A stretch of DNA of 9,463 nt. Source: Bacteroidota bacterium (lineage in GTDB: Bacteria; Bacteroidota; Bacteroidia; B-17B0; Aurantibacillaceae). Every line of letters starts with the position of its first letter. The first letter of the stretch is position 1. The position numbers and the translations under genes were made by a program. The stretch lies in the NCBI GenBank assembly GCA_025359355.1, contig JANYGR010000083.1, positions 1-9,463 of the forward strand. Direction: 5' to 3'. The notes beneath the pieces are model-generated. The model saw nothing but the letters and a program-made list of their open reading frames with translations, was not told where the DNA came from and ran no database searches. Positions 1-7,225 of the stretch are shown here, piece after piece.

Positions 1-49
1 AGGACATAGAACCAATTTATCGATTGAACGTATAATTGAAAGATAAAAA

Positions 50-82
50 AACAGGTGCTTATTAAAATAATAAGCACCTGTT
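50..82 (-). terminator. Intrinsic terminator of purQ
   Basis: A perfect 15-bp stem (50-64 pairing with 68-82) closes a 3-base AAA loop. Read on the minus strand it follows the purQ stop codon by about 24 bases, and the run of A at 45-51 becomes a 7-base U tract directly after the stem. This is the classic layout of a Rho-independent terminator for minus-strand transcription. On the plus strand the stem is followed by only two T and then A residues, so it is less convincing as a terminator for a gene coming from the left. Confidence 0.85.
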
Positions 83-105
83 AAAAATTCAAATATAAAA
101 ATAAA

Positions 106-801
106 TTAAGCTCCTACTAAAGCTGCTTTTAAAATACTTTCGAAAAGGCTTTTGCCATCTGTGTTTGCTAGTAACTCATCAGCGGCACGCTCAGGGTGAG
201 GCATCATACCAAATACATTTTTAGTGGCGTTACACACGCCTGCTATATTTTCGGAAGCACCGTTAGGATTTGCATCATCCGTTAAAGTACCGTTTTCATC
301 ACAATATCTAAATAAAATTTGTCCGTTTTTGTTTAAGTTAGCCAACGTTTCTGCATCTGCAAAATACTTGCCTTCGCCATGCGCAATAGGTATTTTAAGC
401 GCTTTCATAGGCACAGAATTAGTTAACTGCGTGTTATTATTTTCTGGCTTAATAAATACGTTTTTACAAATGAATTTACGGGAGCTATTGTGTAATAAAG
501 CTCCTGGTAATAATCCGCTTTCGCATAAAATTTGGAAGCCGTTACATACGCCAAATACAAAACCACCATTTTCAGCATGTTTCATTACGCTTGACATGAT
601 GGGCGAAAAACGAGCAATGGCGCCACTTCTTAAATAATCACCATAAGAAAACCCTCCTGGTAAAATAATATGAGTGCAGCCTTCAAGGTCTGTATTTTTA
701 TGCCATAATTTAACCGTTTCTTGTTTTAAAATATCTCTTAAAACATATACCATATCTTCGTCGCAATTAGAGCCTGGGAATACTACAACACCAAATTTCA
801 T
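106..801 (-). CDS. purQ: Phosphoribosylformylglycinamidine synthase, glutaminase subunit PurQ
   Basis: PurQ hydrolyses glutamine and passes ammonia to PurL, which converts FGAR to FGAM in the fourth step of de novo purine synthesis; it acts in the cytosol. The 231-residue product has the full class I glutamine amidotransferase layout: the oxyanion strand ILPGGFSYGDYLRSG (about 46-60), the nucleophile Cys86 in FGVCNGFQ, and the His202/Glu204 pair in MMPHPER. The loop NPNGASENIAG (178-188) is typical of the stand-alone small PurQ, as opposed to the fused large enzyme. The length is normal for that form, which usually works with separate PurL and PurS; neither is in the window. The ATG at 799-801 gives the expected MKFGVVVFPGSNCD start. 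No Shine-Dalgarno is seen upstream, only A-rich sequence, as is common in Bacteroidota. It appears monocistronic at its 3' end because a strong terminator follows. Confidence 0.96.
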   Translation of the reverse strand: MKFGVVVFPGSNCDEDMVYVLRDILKQETVKLWHKNTDLEGCTHIILPGGFSYGDYLRSGAIARFSPIMSSVMKHAENGGFVFGVCNGFQILCESGLLPGALLHNSSRKFICKNVFIKPENNNTQLTNSVPMKALKIPIAHGEGKYFADAETLANLNKNGQILFRYCDENGTLTDDANPNGASENIAGVCNATKNVFGMMPHPERAADELLANTDGKSLFESILKAALVGA

Positions 802-938
802 TTTTCTTGAATTAAAAATTATTAGATTATAAAAATATAAAAAATCAGGGAGATTGTGGGGCTATTTTTTTAACAAAATAACACAGATATCATTAAGTCT
901 CTTTCGTAATTCGAAAACACGTAATACATTAGAATACA

Positions 939-991
939 GATAACGCTGATTAATATGATTTATCTTATTGTTTGAAATCAATGCGATAATC
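939..991. repeat. Imperfect palindrome in the purQ-amidohydrolase gap
   Basis: In the 205-base gap between purQ and the amidohydrolase gene, GATAACGCTGATT (939-951) is an imperfect inverted match to AATCAATGCGATAATC (976-991), with AT-rich sequence between. On the minus strand it begins 16 bases after the amidohydrolase stop codon, so the RNA could fold there and mark the 3' end of that transcript. No U tract follows, so it is not a classic terminator. The wording resembles degenerate intergenic repeats I recall from Bacteroidota genomes, but I cannot confirm its copy number. The rest of the gap holds nothing I recognise. Confidence 0.35.
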
Positions 992-1006
992 AAACTTTAC
1001 AAAATT

Positions 1007-4000
1007 TTACAACCCACTTTCTTCGCTATCACAATGAAACTTATTTTGTTTTTTAGCAACTGGCTTAATTACTTTAGTGCCTTTATTTTTTTCGGCAAGT
1101 AGTTTAGCAATAAGGCGGGCGCGTTCTTTCTGAGTATCTGCGTGAAGTTTCGCATCATCATTTACATCATAATAAATTTGTCCATCAATAATAGTCGTAT
1201 TTACTTTTGCATACACACTTAATGGATTATCTGTCCATAAAACTAAATCTGCCACTTTACCAACTTTAATGCTACCTACTTTATCATCAATGTGTAACAT
1301 TTTAGCAGGGTTAAGTGTTATTAATTTCAGAGCTTGAATTTCTGATAGCTTGCCGTATTTAATAGACTTTGCAGCTTCTTGATTTAAGCGTCGTCCCATT
1401 TCAGCATCATCGCTGTTAATAGCAGTATTCACACCGACTTTAGTCAGCATAGCAGCATTATAAGGAATGGCATCCATTACTTCTAATTTATATGCCCACC
1501 AATCTGAAAACGTAGAAGCATTGGCGCCATGAGCTTTCATTTTATCTGCTACTTTATAGCCTTCTAAAATATGAGTAAACGTATTCACTTTAAACTTCAT
1601 GCTATCCGCTACATGCATTAACATCAATACTTCGCTTTGAATGTAACTGTGACAGGTTATAAAACGTTTACCATCAAGAATTTCGGCGATGGCATCCAAA
1701 TCCAAATCGCGACGAGGAGAAGCTATTTTATTTTTTTCAATTTCTTTTGGAGAGAGTTTTCCAAAATCTTCCATCGCTTTTTTATAGGCTTTAGCTCTTG
1801 TAAAATAGTCGTAATAAAATTGTTCTACTCCCATGCGTGTTTGCGGAAACCTTGCTACATCAGGATTTAAACCGTTCGAATGTTTTACATTTTCTCCTAA
1901 GGCAAATTTAATAAAGCCATCTGCTTTTTCGTATTTGAACTCATCAGGGTTTTTTCCCCAACGTAATTTAATCAAACAGCTTTGTCCACCAATAGGATTA
2001 GCCGAACCGTGCAATAATTGAGCGGTTGTAACGCCACCTGCTAATTGTCTGTAAATATTAATGTCGTCAGGATTTATCACATCGCACATACGAACCTCAG
2101 CACTACTTGCATCTGCTCCTTCGTTTACACTAAATAATGCAATGTGCGAGTGCTCATCAATAATTCCAGGCGTTAAGTGCATCCCTTTGCCATCAATGAT
2201 TTTGGCGAATGCTAATTGTGGCGCATCAATATTAGGAGCTATACGCACTATTTTTCCTTCTGTAATATAAACATCATACTCTTTTAAAATAGAATCAGAT
2301 TCGTTAGTCCAAACAGTAACATTCTTAATTAAAATCGCATCATATCTGTTTTTAAATTTACGCCAAGTATCATTTATAAGTCCAACGCTTTCTGCTTCTG
2401 GCTCGCCATAGGCTGTAAACGGATAAGTCACTTTACCTATATCCAATTTTGATTTTGCAATAACTACTTTCGGTTTAGTTGTATCGGCAATTTGTAATTG
2501 CGTCATGGTGAAATTGATCCACGCTCCATCGGCATATTGTCCCGTTCCTCTAAATAACTTAGCAGACTCGTCATAATTACCTGATAAACGAAGCACTAAC
2601 GACGTATCATAAGGAAAACTTAACGTCAGTAAATTATTTTTGAATTGCACATTTGCCTTTGCTTTTGCACTATCTTTTAAATACACTAAACCCGCATAAT
2701 TATCTTGATCCTTAGTAACCTCTATTTTGTATGTATTTTTATCTACCGCTAATTGATACGTGCCTTTAATGTCAGGTATAGATAAATCGCTGTATACATG
2801 CTTGATGCCATTACTCCACGTTTCATAAATGATGGCATCCTCTTCAAAAATATCTTTAGATGCAATGAAAAAATTAGCATACATTCCTTGTTTTAAGGAT
2901 CCAATTTTATCTTGAACATCAATAAAATTTGCAGGATTAAAGGTTAACGCTTTTAAAGCTGTTTTTTCTGAAAGACCATATTTAACAGCCTTTCGCAAGT
3001 TTTTTAAAAAATCAGATTTGTTTTTTAAATCTGCACTCGTAATACAAAATTGCACATGGTTTTTTTCGAGCATGGCTAAATTCACAGGCGCCATTTCCCA
3101 ATGTTTTAAATCGCCAAGCGATGCTTGCTCCGCATCATAAGGGTCTTCCACATCCAACGCTTCAGGATAATTGATAGGAATAATAAATTCCGAAAACGTA
3201 TTTTGAATGTCATACAAACGCTGATACTCATTACCCCCACCCTTAATGATGTATTTTACTTTAAATTCATCACCTACTTTTTTTCCACGAATATCATTGT
3301 ATTTATCACCTCCCTCAAAAATAGAGGGTAGTTCTTGTAATTTATTAAAGGCATCTAGCGTGATGTTATATTCTGTTTGCCCTTGTTTGGTTGCTGAGCT
3401 TGCCAAAGCATACCATGCCGCATCATAATAGGTTTGGCGCAATAAAGCAATCGCTCCCATTAACGACTCTGGATAATCTTGAGGAGAAGTTCCTTTGTTA
3501 AACGAATAAAATCCAGCGGCTTTATCTTTTAAAATACTTTCATTTTCTTTGGCATTAGCTAAAAAAACCAATGCACCACTTCCTCTCACAATGCCGTCTT
3601 TACTAGCAGTTAATACAGTTGCGAATCCTTGCTTACGAAGTTCATCGGCTTTCGCCTGATTGTGTGAAAATACTTTTTGAGCTTCTACTTCACTTTTTAT
3701 AGCTTGATTCCAACCATAGGCCCCTTTTTTAGATATATCATTAGAGTTTGTTTTTTTTACTTCAGGCATACCATAATCACTGTACAAATCAATAAACGCA
3801 GGGTAAATATGCTTACCTTTCAAATCCACGTTAATTGCTTCTTTTGGAGCTTCTAACTTTTCGCCAAAGCGAATAACTTTGCCATCTTGTACCAATAAAG
3901 AAGCATTTATAACCGTTACATCGGCGTCCACGTGCAGTGTGCAATTAGTAAAAGCATATAAGCTATGTGTGATATTAGGCGCGCCATTATTAGGGAAAGT

Positions 4001-4063
4001 GGATTGAGCGTTTACTGCCCATGTAACCATCATTAAAATAAATAAGAAAATAATTTTTTGCAT
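1007..4063 (-). CDS. Secreted tandem amidohydrolase-family protein (N-terminal half degenerate)
   Basis: This is a 1018-residue exported protein with two amidohydrolase-superfamily halves. Residues 1-20 (MQKIIFLFIL...VNAQ) are a signal peptide, which places it in the periplasm or outside. The first half (about 35-430) keeps the fold outline, including a closing segment LTFNPANFIDVQDKIGSLKQG. Its usual HxH metal motif, however, reads YSDYG (94-98). Residues about 431-525 form a beta-rich insert. The second half (about 575-965) looks catalytic: TPGIIDEHSH with His638 and His640, His805 (TCHSY), His831 (TFTHILEG) and Asp885/Asp886 (NSDD), followed by LNPAKMLHIDDKVGSIKVGKVADL. It resembles imidazolonepropionase-like amidohydrolases; the substrate is unknown. 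The frame stays open up to a TTG at 4081, but the ATG at 4061-4063 puts the signal peptide exactly at the N-terminus and is preferred. It is divergent from the cytochrome gene and probably monocistronic. Confidence 0.88.
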   Translation of the reverse strand: MQKIIFLFILMMVTWAVNAQSTFPNNGAPNITHSLYAFTNCTLHVDADVTVINASLLVQDGKVIRFGEKLEAPKEAINVDLKGKHIYPAFIDLYSDYGMPEVKKTNSNDISKKGAYGWNQAIKSEVEAQKVFSHNQAKADELRKQGFATVLTASKDGIVRGSGALVFLANAKENESILKDKAAGFYSFNKGTSPQDYPESLMGAIALLRQTYYDAAWYALASSATKQGQTEYNITLDAFNKLQELPSIFEGGDKYNDIRGKKVGDEFKVKYIIKGGGNEYQRLYDIQNTFSEFIIPINYPEALDVEDPYDAEQASLGDLKHWEMAPVNLAMLEKNHVQFCITSADLKNKSDFLKNLRKAVKYGLSEKTALKALTFNPANFIDVQDKIGSLKQGMYANFFIASKDIFEEDAIIYETWSNGIKHVYSDLSIPDIKGTYQLAVDKNTYKIEVTKDQDNYAGLVYLKDSAKAKANVQFKNNLLTLSFPYDTSLVLRLSGNYDESAKLFRGTGQYADGAWINFTMTQLQIADTTKPKVVIAKSKLDIGKVTYPFTAYGEPEAESVGLINDTWRKFKNRYDAILIKNVTVWTNESDSILKEYDVYITEGKIVRIAPNIDAPQLAFAKIIDGKGMHLTPGIIDEHSHIALFSVNEGADASSAEVRMCDVINPDDINIYRQLAGGVTTAQLLHGSANPIGGQSCLIKLRWGKNPDEFKYEKADGFIKFALGENVKHSNGLNPDVARFPQTRMGVEQFYYDYFTRAKAYKKAMEDFGKLSPKEIEKNKIASPRRDLDLDAIAEILDGKRFITCHSYIQSEVLMLMHVADSMKFKVNTFTHILEGYKVADKMKAHGANASTFSDWWAYKLEVMDAIPYNAAMLTKVGVNTAINSDDAEMGRRLNQEAAKSIKYGKLSEIQALKLITLNPAKMLHIDDKVGSIKVGKVADLVLWTDNPLSVYAKVNTTIIDGQIYYDVNDDAKLHADTQKERARLIAKLLAEKNKGTKVIKPVAKKQNKFHCDSEESGL

Positions 4064-4082
4064 ACGTAAAATATTAGTCAAA

Positions 4083-4090
4083 CAAATATA
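4083..4090 (-). promoter_or_regulatory. Putative -7 box of the amidohydrolase promoter
   Basis: On the minus strand this reads TATATTTG, an exact match to the Bacteroidota -7 consensus TAnnTTTG. It lies 19 bases upstream of the preferred ATG at 4063, which would give a very short leader. No clear TTG is seen at the usual -33 distance, so the assignment rests on the -7 box and its position. Confidence 0.45.
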
Positions 4091-4134
4091 ACATTATCGT
4101 GTATGTATAAAAATCTGAATAGGTATTTTATTTA

Positions 4135-4296
4135 AGAGTCTGTTTAAATTTATATTGTAATAATTGTTATAATGTGTTTTTGAGCGAAAGAAGGCAAATT
4201 TTGCAGAGATAGTTTGTTACTATCTCGAAAAATTTAACGAATTTGTAGCCAAAAAGACACATAACAAAATTATTAGATAAATTTTAAACAGGCTCT
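4135..4296. repeat. 162-bp palindromic non-coding element (MITE-like)
   Basis: The two ends are imperfect inverted repeats. AGAGTCTGTTTAAATTTAT at 4135-4153 matches the complement of the right end (AGAGCCTGTTTAAAATTTAT). The similarity continues inward through TAATAATT, TGTTAT, GTG and TTTTTG segments on both arms. The centre is a perfect 8-bp hairpin, GAGATAGT (4206-4213) and ACTATCTC (4219-4226), with a TTGTT loop, flanked by GGC-AAATT and its counterpart AATTTG-TAGCC. No open frame of useful length lies inside. The size, terminal inverted repeats and lack of coding suggest a non-autonomous transposable element or a dispersed intergenic palindrome. I see no clear target-site duplication: the flanks are TTTA on the left and AATG on the right. 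It fills most of the gap between two divergent genes. Confidence 0.75.
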
Positions 4297-4309
4297 AATG
4301 ATAAATTGT

Positions 4310-4317
4310 TAATTTTG
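4310..4317 (+). promoter_or_regulatory. Putative -7 box of the cytochrome-hflX promoter
   Basis: TAATTTTG matches the Bacteroidota consensus TAnnTTTG exactly. It ends 21 bases before the ATG at 4339 and begins 13 bases after the right end of the palindromic element. No TTG is seen at the -33 position, which would fall inside the right arm of the palindrome. It would drive the cytochrome gene and probably hflX. Confidence 0.5.
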
Positions 4318-4338
4318 AGAAACAAATTTTAAATCTCT

Positions 4339-4944
4339 ATGGCAACAGGCATGCTTCATTCGCACACGTTATTCGTGGTATTATTTACATTAATCTATTT
4401 AATAAAAACTATTTTATTACTAAGTGATAAAGATGATCTTTTAGAAAAGTTTAAGAAAAAAACAAAAGTGCTTGAAATGATTGTCAGCTTTGGTTTTTTA
4501 GCAACCGGCATTTATTTAATGACTCGCTTGCCAGAAATAAATATATTTTTAATTATTAAAATCGGATTAGTATTAGCTTCTATTCCATTAGCAGTAGTAG
4601 GTTATAAAAAGAAAAACAAAGTATTAGCAACCTTCTCTTTTTTCTTAATCATCGTTGCATTTGGGTTAGCGCAAAAAGCAAAAAATGAAAAAGCAGGTGA
4701 TAAAATTATTGCTGTAAATGGTAAAGAAATTTTTGAAGAAAAATGTACACTTTGCCACGGAAGTAACGGAAAACTAGGCATGAGCGGAGCTAAAGATTTA
4801 TCAGCAACTACTTTAGATCATCAAAATATTGTTACTATTATTTCTGAAGGTAAAAACACGATGGCTTCATACAAAGCAGTATTATCTCCTGAACAAATTG
4901 AAGCGGTTGCCAATTATATAGAATCTGATTTAAAAGGGAAATAA
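4339..4944 (+). CDS. Membrane protein with C-terminal cytochrome c domain (SirB-like N-terminus)
   Basis: This 201-residue protein has four predicted membrane helices (about 10-28, 45-62, 69-88 and 94-111) followed by a single c-type haem domain. The Lys-rich loops at 31-43 and 90-94 would face the cytoplasm by the positive-inside rule, which puts both the N-terminus and the haem domain outside the inner membrane. The haem site is CTLCH (136-140), with Met175 in NTMASYK the likely sixth ligand (Met148 is an alternative), followed by the LSPEQIEAVANYI helix typical of small cytochromes c. The four-helix part recalls the SirB family; that is a pattern-level judgement. The role is probably electron transfer at the membrane, with unknown partner. 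The ATG start gives MATGMLHSHT, with His7 and His9 near the outer face. It is 6 bases upstream of hflX and likely co-transcribed with it. Confidence 0.8.
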   Translation: MATGMLHSHTLFVVLFTLIYLIKTILLLSDKDDLLEKFKKKTKVLEMIVSFGFLATGIYLMTRLPEINIFLIIKIGLVLASIPLAVVGYKKKNKVLATFSFFLIIVAFGLAQKAKNEKAGDKIIAVNGKEIFEEKCTLCHGSNGKLGMSGAKDLSATTLDHQNIVTIISEGKNTMASYKAVLSPEQIEAVANYIESDLKGK

Positions 4945-4950
4945 TTTACA

Positions 4951-6150
4951 TTGAAACCAGACGCACACTCTACCGAAATTATTACGCCAACAGCTGTGTT
5001 GATTGGTGTTATCAATAAACAACAAAACGAAGCATTAGCATTTGAATACCTTCACGAATTGGCTTTTTTGGCTGAAACGTATGGTGTAATTACTAAAAAA
5101 ACGTTTACTCAAAAATTAGAACGGGCTGATAAGGCCACGTTTATTGGTAAAGGTAAATTAGCTGAGGTAAAAGCATACATCATTGAACATCATATTGATG
5201 TTGTGATTTTTGATGATGAATTAACACCCTCTCAACAACGGAACTTGGAAGCAGAGTTAGGTAAAAAAATATTAGATAGAACCAATCTTATTTTAGAAAT
5301 ATTTTCGCAACGTGCGCAAACTGCACACGCCCGAACACAAGTTGAATTAGCGAGACTAAAATATTTATTGCCACGTCTTACAGGTATGTGGACTCACTTG
5401 GAGCGTCAGCGTGGTGGCACAGGAACACGCGGTGGGGCAGGTGAAAAAGAAATTGAAACAGACAGACGAATTGCACGTGATAAAATTGCTCAACTTCAAG
5501 ATGACTTAAGAATCATTGATAAACAAATGGCAACGCAACGTAAAAACCGTGGTGAGTTTGTTCGTGTAGCATTAGTGGGTTATACCAATGTAGGGAAATC
5601 TACTATCATGAATTTGATTAGCAAAAGTGAAGTATTTGCCGAAAATAAATTATTTGCAACCCTAGATACCACTGTTAGAAAAGTGACTATTGATAATTTG
5701 TTTTTCTTATTGTGTGATACCGTTGGGTTTATCAGAAAACTACCCACTCAATTGGTAGAAAGCTTCAAGAGCACGCTAGATGAGGTTCGCGAGGCTGACT
5801 TATTATTACATGTGGTTGATATTTCTCATCCTAATTTTGAAGATCATATCAATGTGGTTCGTCAAACATTAATTGATATTGGTGCTGGCGACAAAAAAAC
5901 CATTTTGATTTTCAATAAAATTGATGCGTTTACTTATGTAAAAAAAGATGAAGACGATTTAACACCAGTTACCAGAGAAAATTTATCGTTGGATGAATTG
6001 AAAAAAACATGGATGAGCAACCTCAACGAAACGCCTTTGTTTATTAGTGCTCAGAAAAAAGAAAACATCGTTGAACTTAAAAAAACAATTTACGACGCTG
6101 CAAAAGCGATTCACATAGTTCGCTTTCCGTACAATAATTTATTTTATTAA
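4951..6150 (+). CDS. hflX: GTPase HflX (ribosome-associated), TTG start
   Basis: HflX is a cytosolic GTPase that binds the 50S subunit and, in studied bacteria, splits or rescues stalled ribosomes under stress. The 399-residue product has the HflX N-terminal domain (about 14-195), including the signature GGTGTRGGAGEKEIETDRR (155-173), then a complete G domain: G1 GYTNVGKST (210-218), a G2-like TLDTT (237-241), G3 DTVGF (256-260), G4 NKID (322-325) and G5 SAQ (366-368). A stop codon of the same frame, which is also the stop of the upstream cytochrome gene (4942-4944), leaves no ATG before the conserved AVLIGV segment. TTG at 4951-4953 is therefore the best start; ATT codons at 4978-4983 are less likely alternatives. 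A weak AAAGGGAAA lies about 10 bases before it. The 3' end is 4 bases from a convergent gene, with no hairpin between. Confidence 0.95.
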   Translation: MKPDAHSTEIITPTAVLIGVINKQQNEALAFEYLHELAFLAETYGVITKKTFTQKLERADKATFIGKGKLAEVKAYIIEHHIDVVIFDDELTPSQQRNLEAELGKKILDRTNLILEIFSQRAQTAHARTQVELARLKYLLPRLTGMWTHLERQRGGTGTRGGAGEKEIETDRRIARDKIAQLQDDLRIIDKQMATQRKNRGEFVRVALVGYTNVGKSTIMNLISKSEVFAENKLFATLDTTVRKVTIDNLFFLLCDTVGFIRKLPTQLVESFKSTLDEVREADLLLHVVDISHPNFEDHINVVRQTLIDIGAGDKKTILIFNKIDAFTYVKKDEDDLTPVTRENLSLDELKKTWMSNLNETPLFISAQKKENIVELKKTIYDAAKAIHIVRFPYNNLFY

Positions 6151-6154
6151 TTGC

Positions 6155-6685
6155 TTATTTGTCAAACATTGAATTTCCATCAAGCTGATGAGAAAAATCA
6201 AATTTTACAAGTAAAGCATTAATGCTTTGTCTAAAAACATTACTCATGCCGTCTAAAGCATAATATACTTTATCACCTTTGCTAATCACGCCTTGAAGCT
6301 GGTTTTTTATAATTAAACTAGAAGATAACCTATTACAGCTTAAACAAATGTTTATGTAAGCAATAGGTTTTTTATTATAATAATAAACAACTCCTAAATG
6401 TGGTTCAAAACAAGATGCAGTCGTCCCCCCATAAGATTCTTTTTTTCCTATGAGTTTTGTAAAATTATCTCCTGTTATCTTGTCAAGTTTAACTGATTTG
6501 ATTACACTATAAGAAAGCTTATCATCATTCTGAATAATTGTAATAATCTCGTCTTCAGGGTTTCCTCCGAAATCATAAAAAACTATACTATCAAACTTTA
6601 ATTTTAAAAATGGGTTATTTGCTTTTTGCCCAAAAGTAACGTTGGAAGACAAGATAATTAATATGATGTATATGCTTTTATTCAA
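6155..6685 (-). CDS. Small secreted protein of unknown function with Cys/His motifs
   Basis: I do not assign a function. The 176-residue product begins with a signal peptide (about 1-20, MNKSIYIILIILSSNVTFGQ) and is then mostly beta-rich. Its notable part is SCFEPHLG (91-98) followed by ICLSCN (113-118). The residues Cys92, His96, Cys114 and Cys117 could form a disulphide pair or a metal site. I recall similar CFEP...ICxxCN segments in uncharacterised secreted Bacteroidota proteins. The start is TTG (6683-6685): the frame upstream is open to a stop at 6740-6742 but contains no ATG, and TTG puts the signal peptide at the N-terminus. It lies 54 bases downstream of gldH on the same strand and may be the last gene of that operon. 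It converges on hflX with a 4-base gap. Confidence 0.7.
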   Translation of the reverse strand: MNKSIYIILIILSSNVTFGQKANNPFLKLKFDSIVFYDFGGNPEDEIITIIQNDDKLSYSVIKSVKLDKITGDNFTKLIGKKESYGGTTASCFEPHLGVVYYYNKKPIAYINICLSCNRLSSSLIIKNQLQGVISKGDKVYYALDGMSNVFRQSINALLVKFDFSHQLDGNSMFDK

Positions 6686-6739
6686 TTTTATATAACAACT
6701 TTCAGAAATTACTTTTATTAATATATGTTTTGAAAAAGT

Positions 6740-7225
6740 CTAATCTACTTTTTCGATGATCATTCCAAAATCCATAATCAATGGTAAGGGATTCATGCGC
6801 ATACCTTGTTCAAAGGTAAATGTATATTTTCCAGTAGCAGGGAACATGACGTTTTGTTTGATAGGAATTTTATTATCCCAAATATCTCCAGCGCCATCAC
6901 CTTGCCATTCGCCCTTTTTATTGGCTAACACACACTCTAAGGTATCAACTGATTTTTTACCATCGGGATAAGTAGTAGTTAAAAACACAAATAAATTACT
7001 AAAAGGATACGAATCTGCATGTCTTACCGTTAAAAAAATATTGTGGTATGGCTTGTTGTCTTTAACATCTACTTCAAACGTTAGTTTATTGTCTGTTTTC
7101 CAGCCCTCTTCGGGCAACGAAGTATATTTACTAAGTAGCACATTTTTTCCACAACTTATCATTAATAAGGATAGCGTAATAAAAACAACGAGCGATAAAA
7201 CGTTATGCTTGAGGCGGGTTATCAT
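6740..7225 (-). CDS. gldH: Gliding motility lipoprotein GldH
   Basis: GldH is a lipoprotein needed for gliding motility in Flavobacterium johnsoniae; its biochemical role is unclear. The 161-residue product has an N-terminal lipoprotein signal (MITRLKHNVLSLVVFITLSL, then LMISC) with the acylated Cys at residue 25. It is followed by a beta-rich domain carrying SLPEEGWKTDNKLTFEVDV (36-54), YHNIFLTVRH (60-69), TYPDGKKSVDTLE (85-97), EWQGDGAGDIWDNKIPI (106-122), TGKYTFTFEQGMR (131-143) and an FGMIIEK end, all in keeping with the GldH family. The frame is open 108 codons further upstream, but that stretch is antisense-free shadow of the repeat tail of the upstream gene. The ATG at 7223-7225 gives a standard lipoprotein N-terminus. 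The start lies 23 bases inside the PSP1 gene in another frame, so translation is probably coupled. Confidence 0.88.
   Translation of the reverse strand: MITRLKHNVLSLVVFITLSLLMISCGKNVLLSKYTSLPEEGWKTDNKLTFEVDVKDNKPYHNIFLTVRHADSYPFSNLFVFLTTTYPDGKKSVDTLECVLANKKGEWQGDGAGDIWDNKIPIKQNVMFPATGKYTFTFEQGMRMNPLPLIMDFGMIIEKVD

Noticed and set aside
2..46. Possible C-terminal end of a plus-strand gene entering from the left (ending ...SIERIIER, stop at 44-46; another frame ends DIEPIYRLNV, stop at 33-35)
   Set aside because: Two frames look equally plausible over only 10-14 codons and neither product can be recognised, so no gene is called.
224..637. 137-codon plus-strand open frame opposite purQ
   Set aside because: It is an antisense shadow of a well-conserved gene and has no recognisable domain.
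4064..4081. TTG start six codons upstream of the amidohydrolase ATG
   Set aside because: It would put six extra residues before a well-formed signal peptide and would nearly touch the predicted -7 promoter box. The ATG at 4061-4063 fits better.
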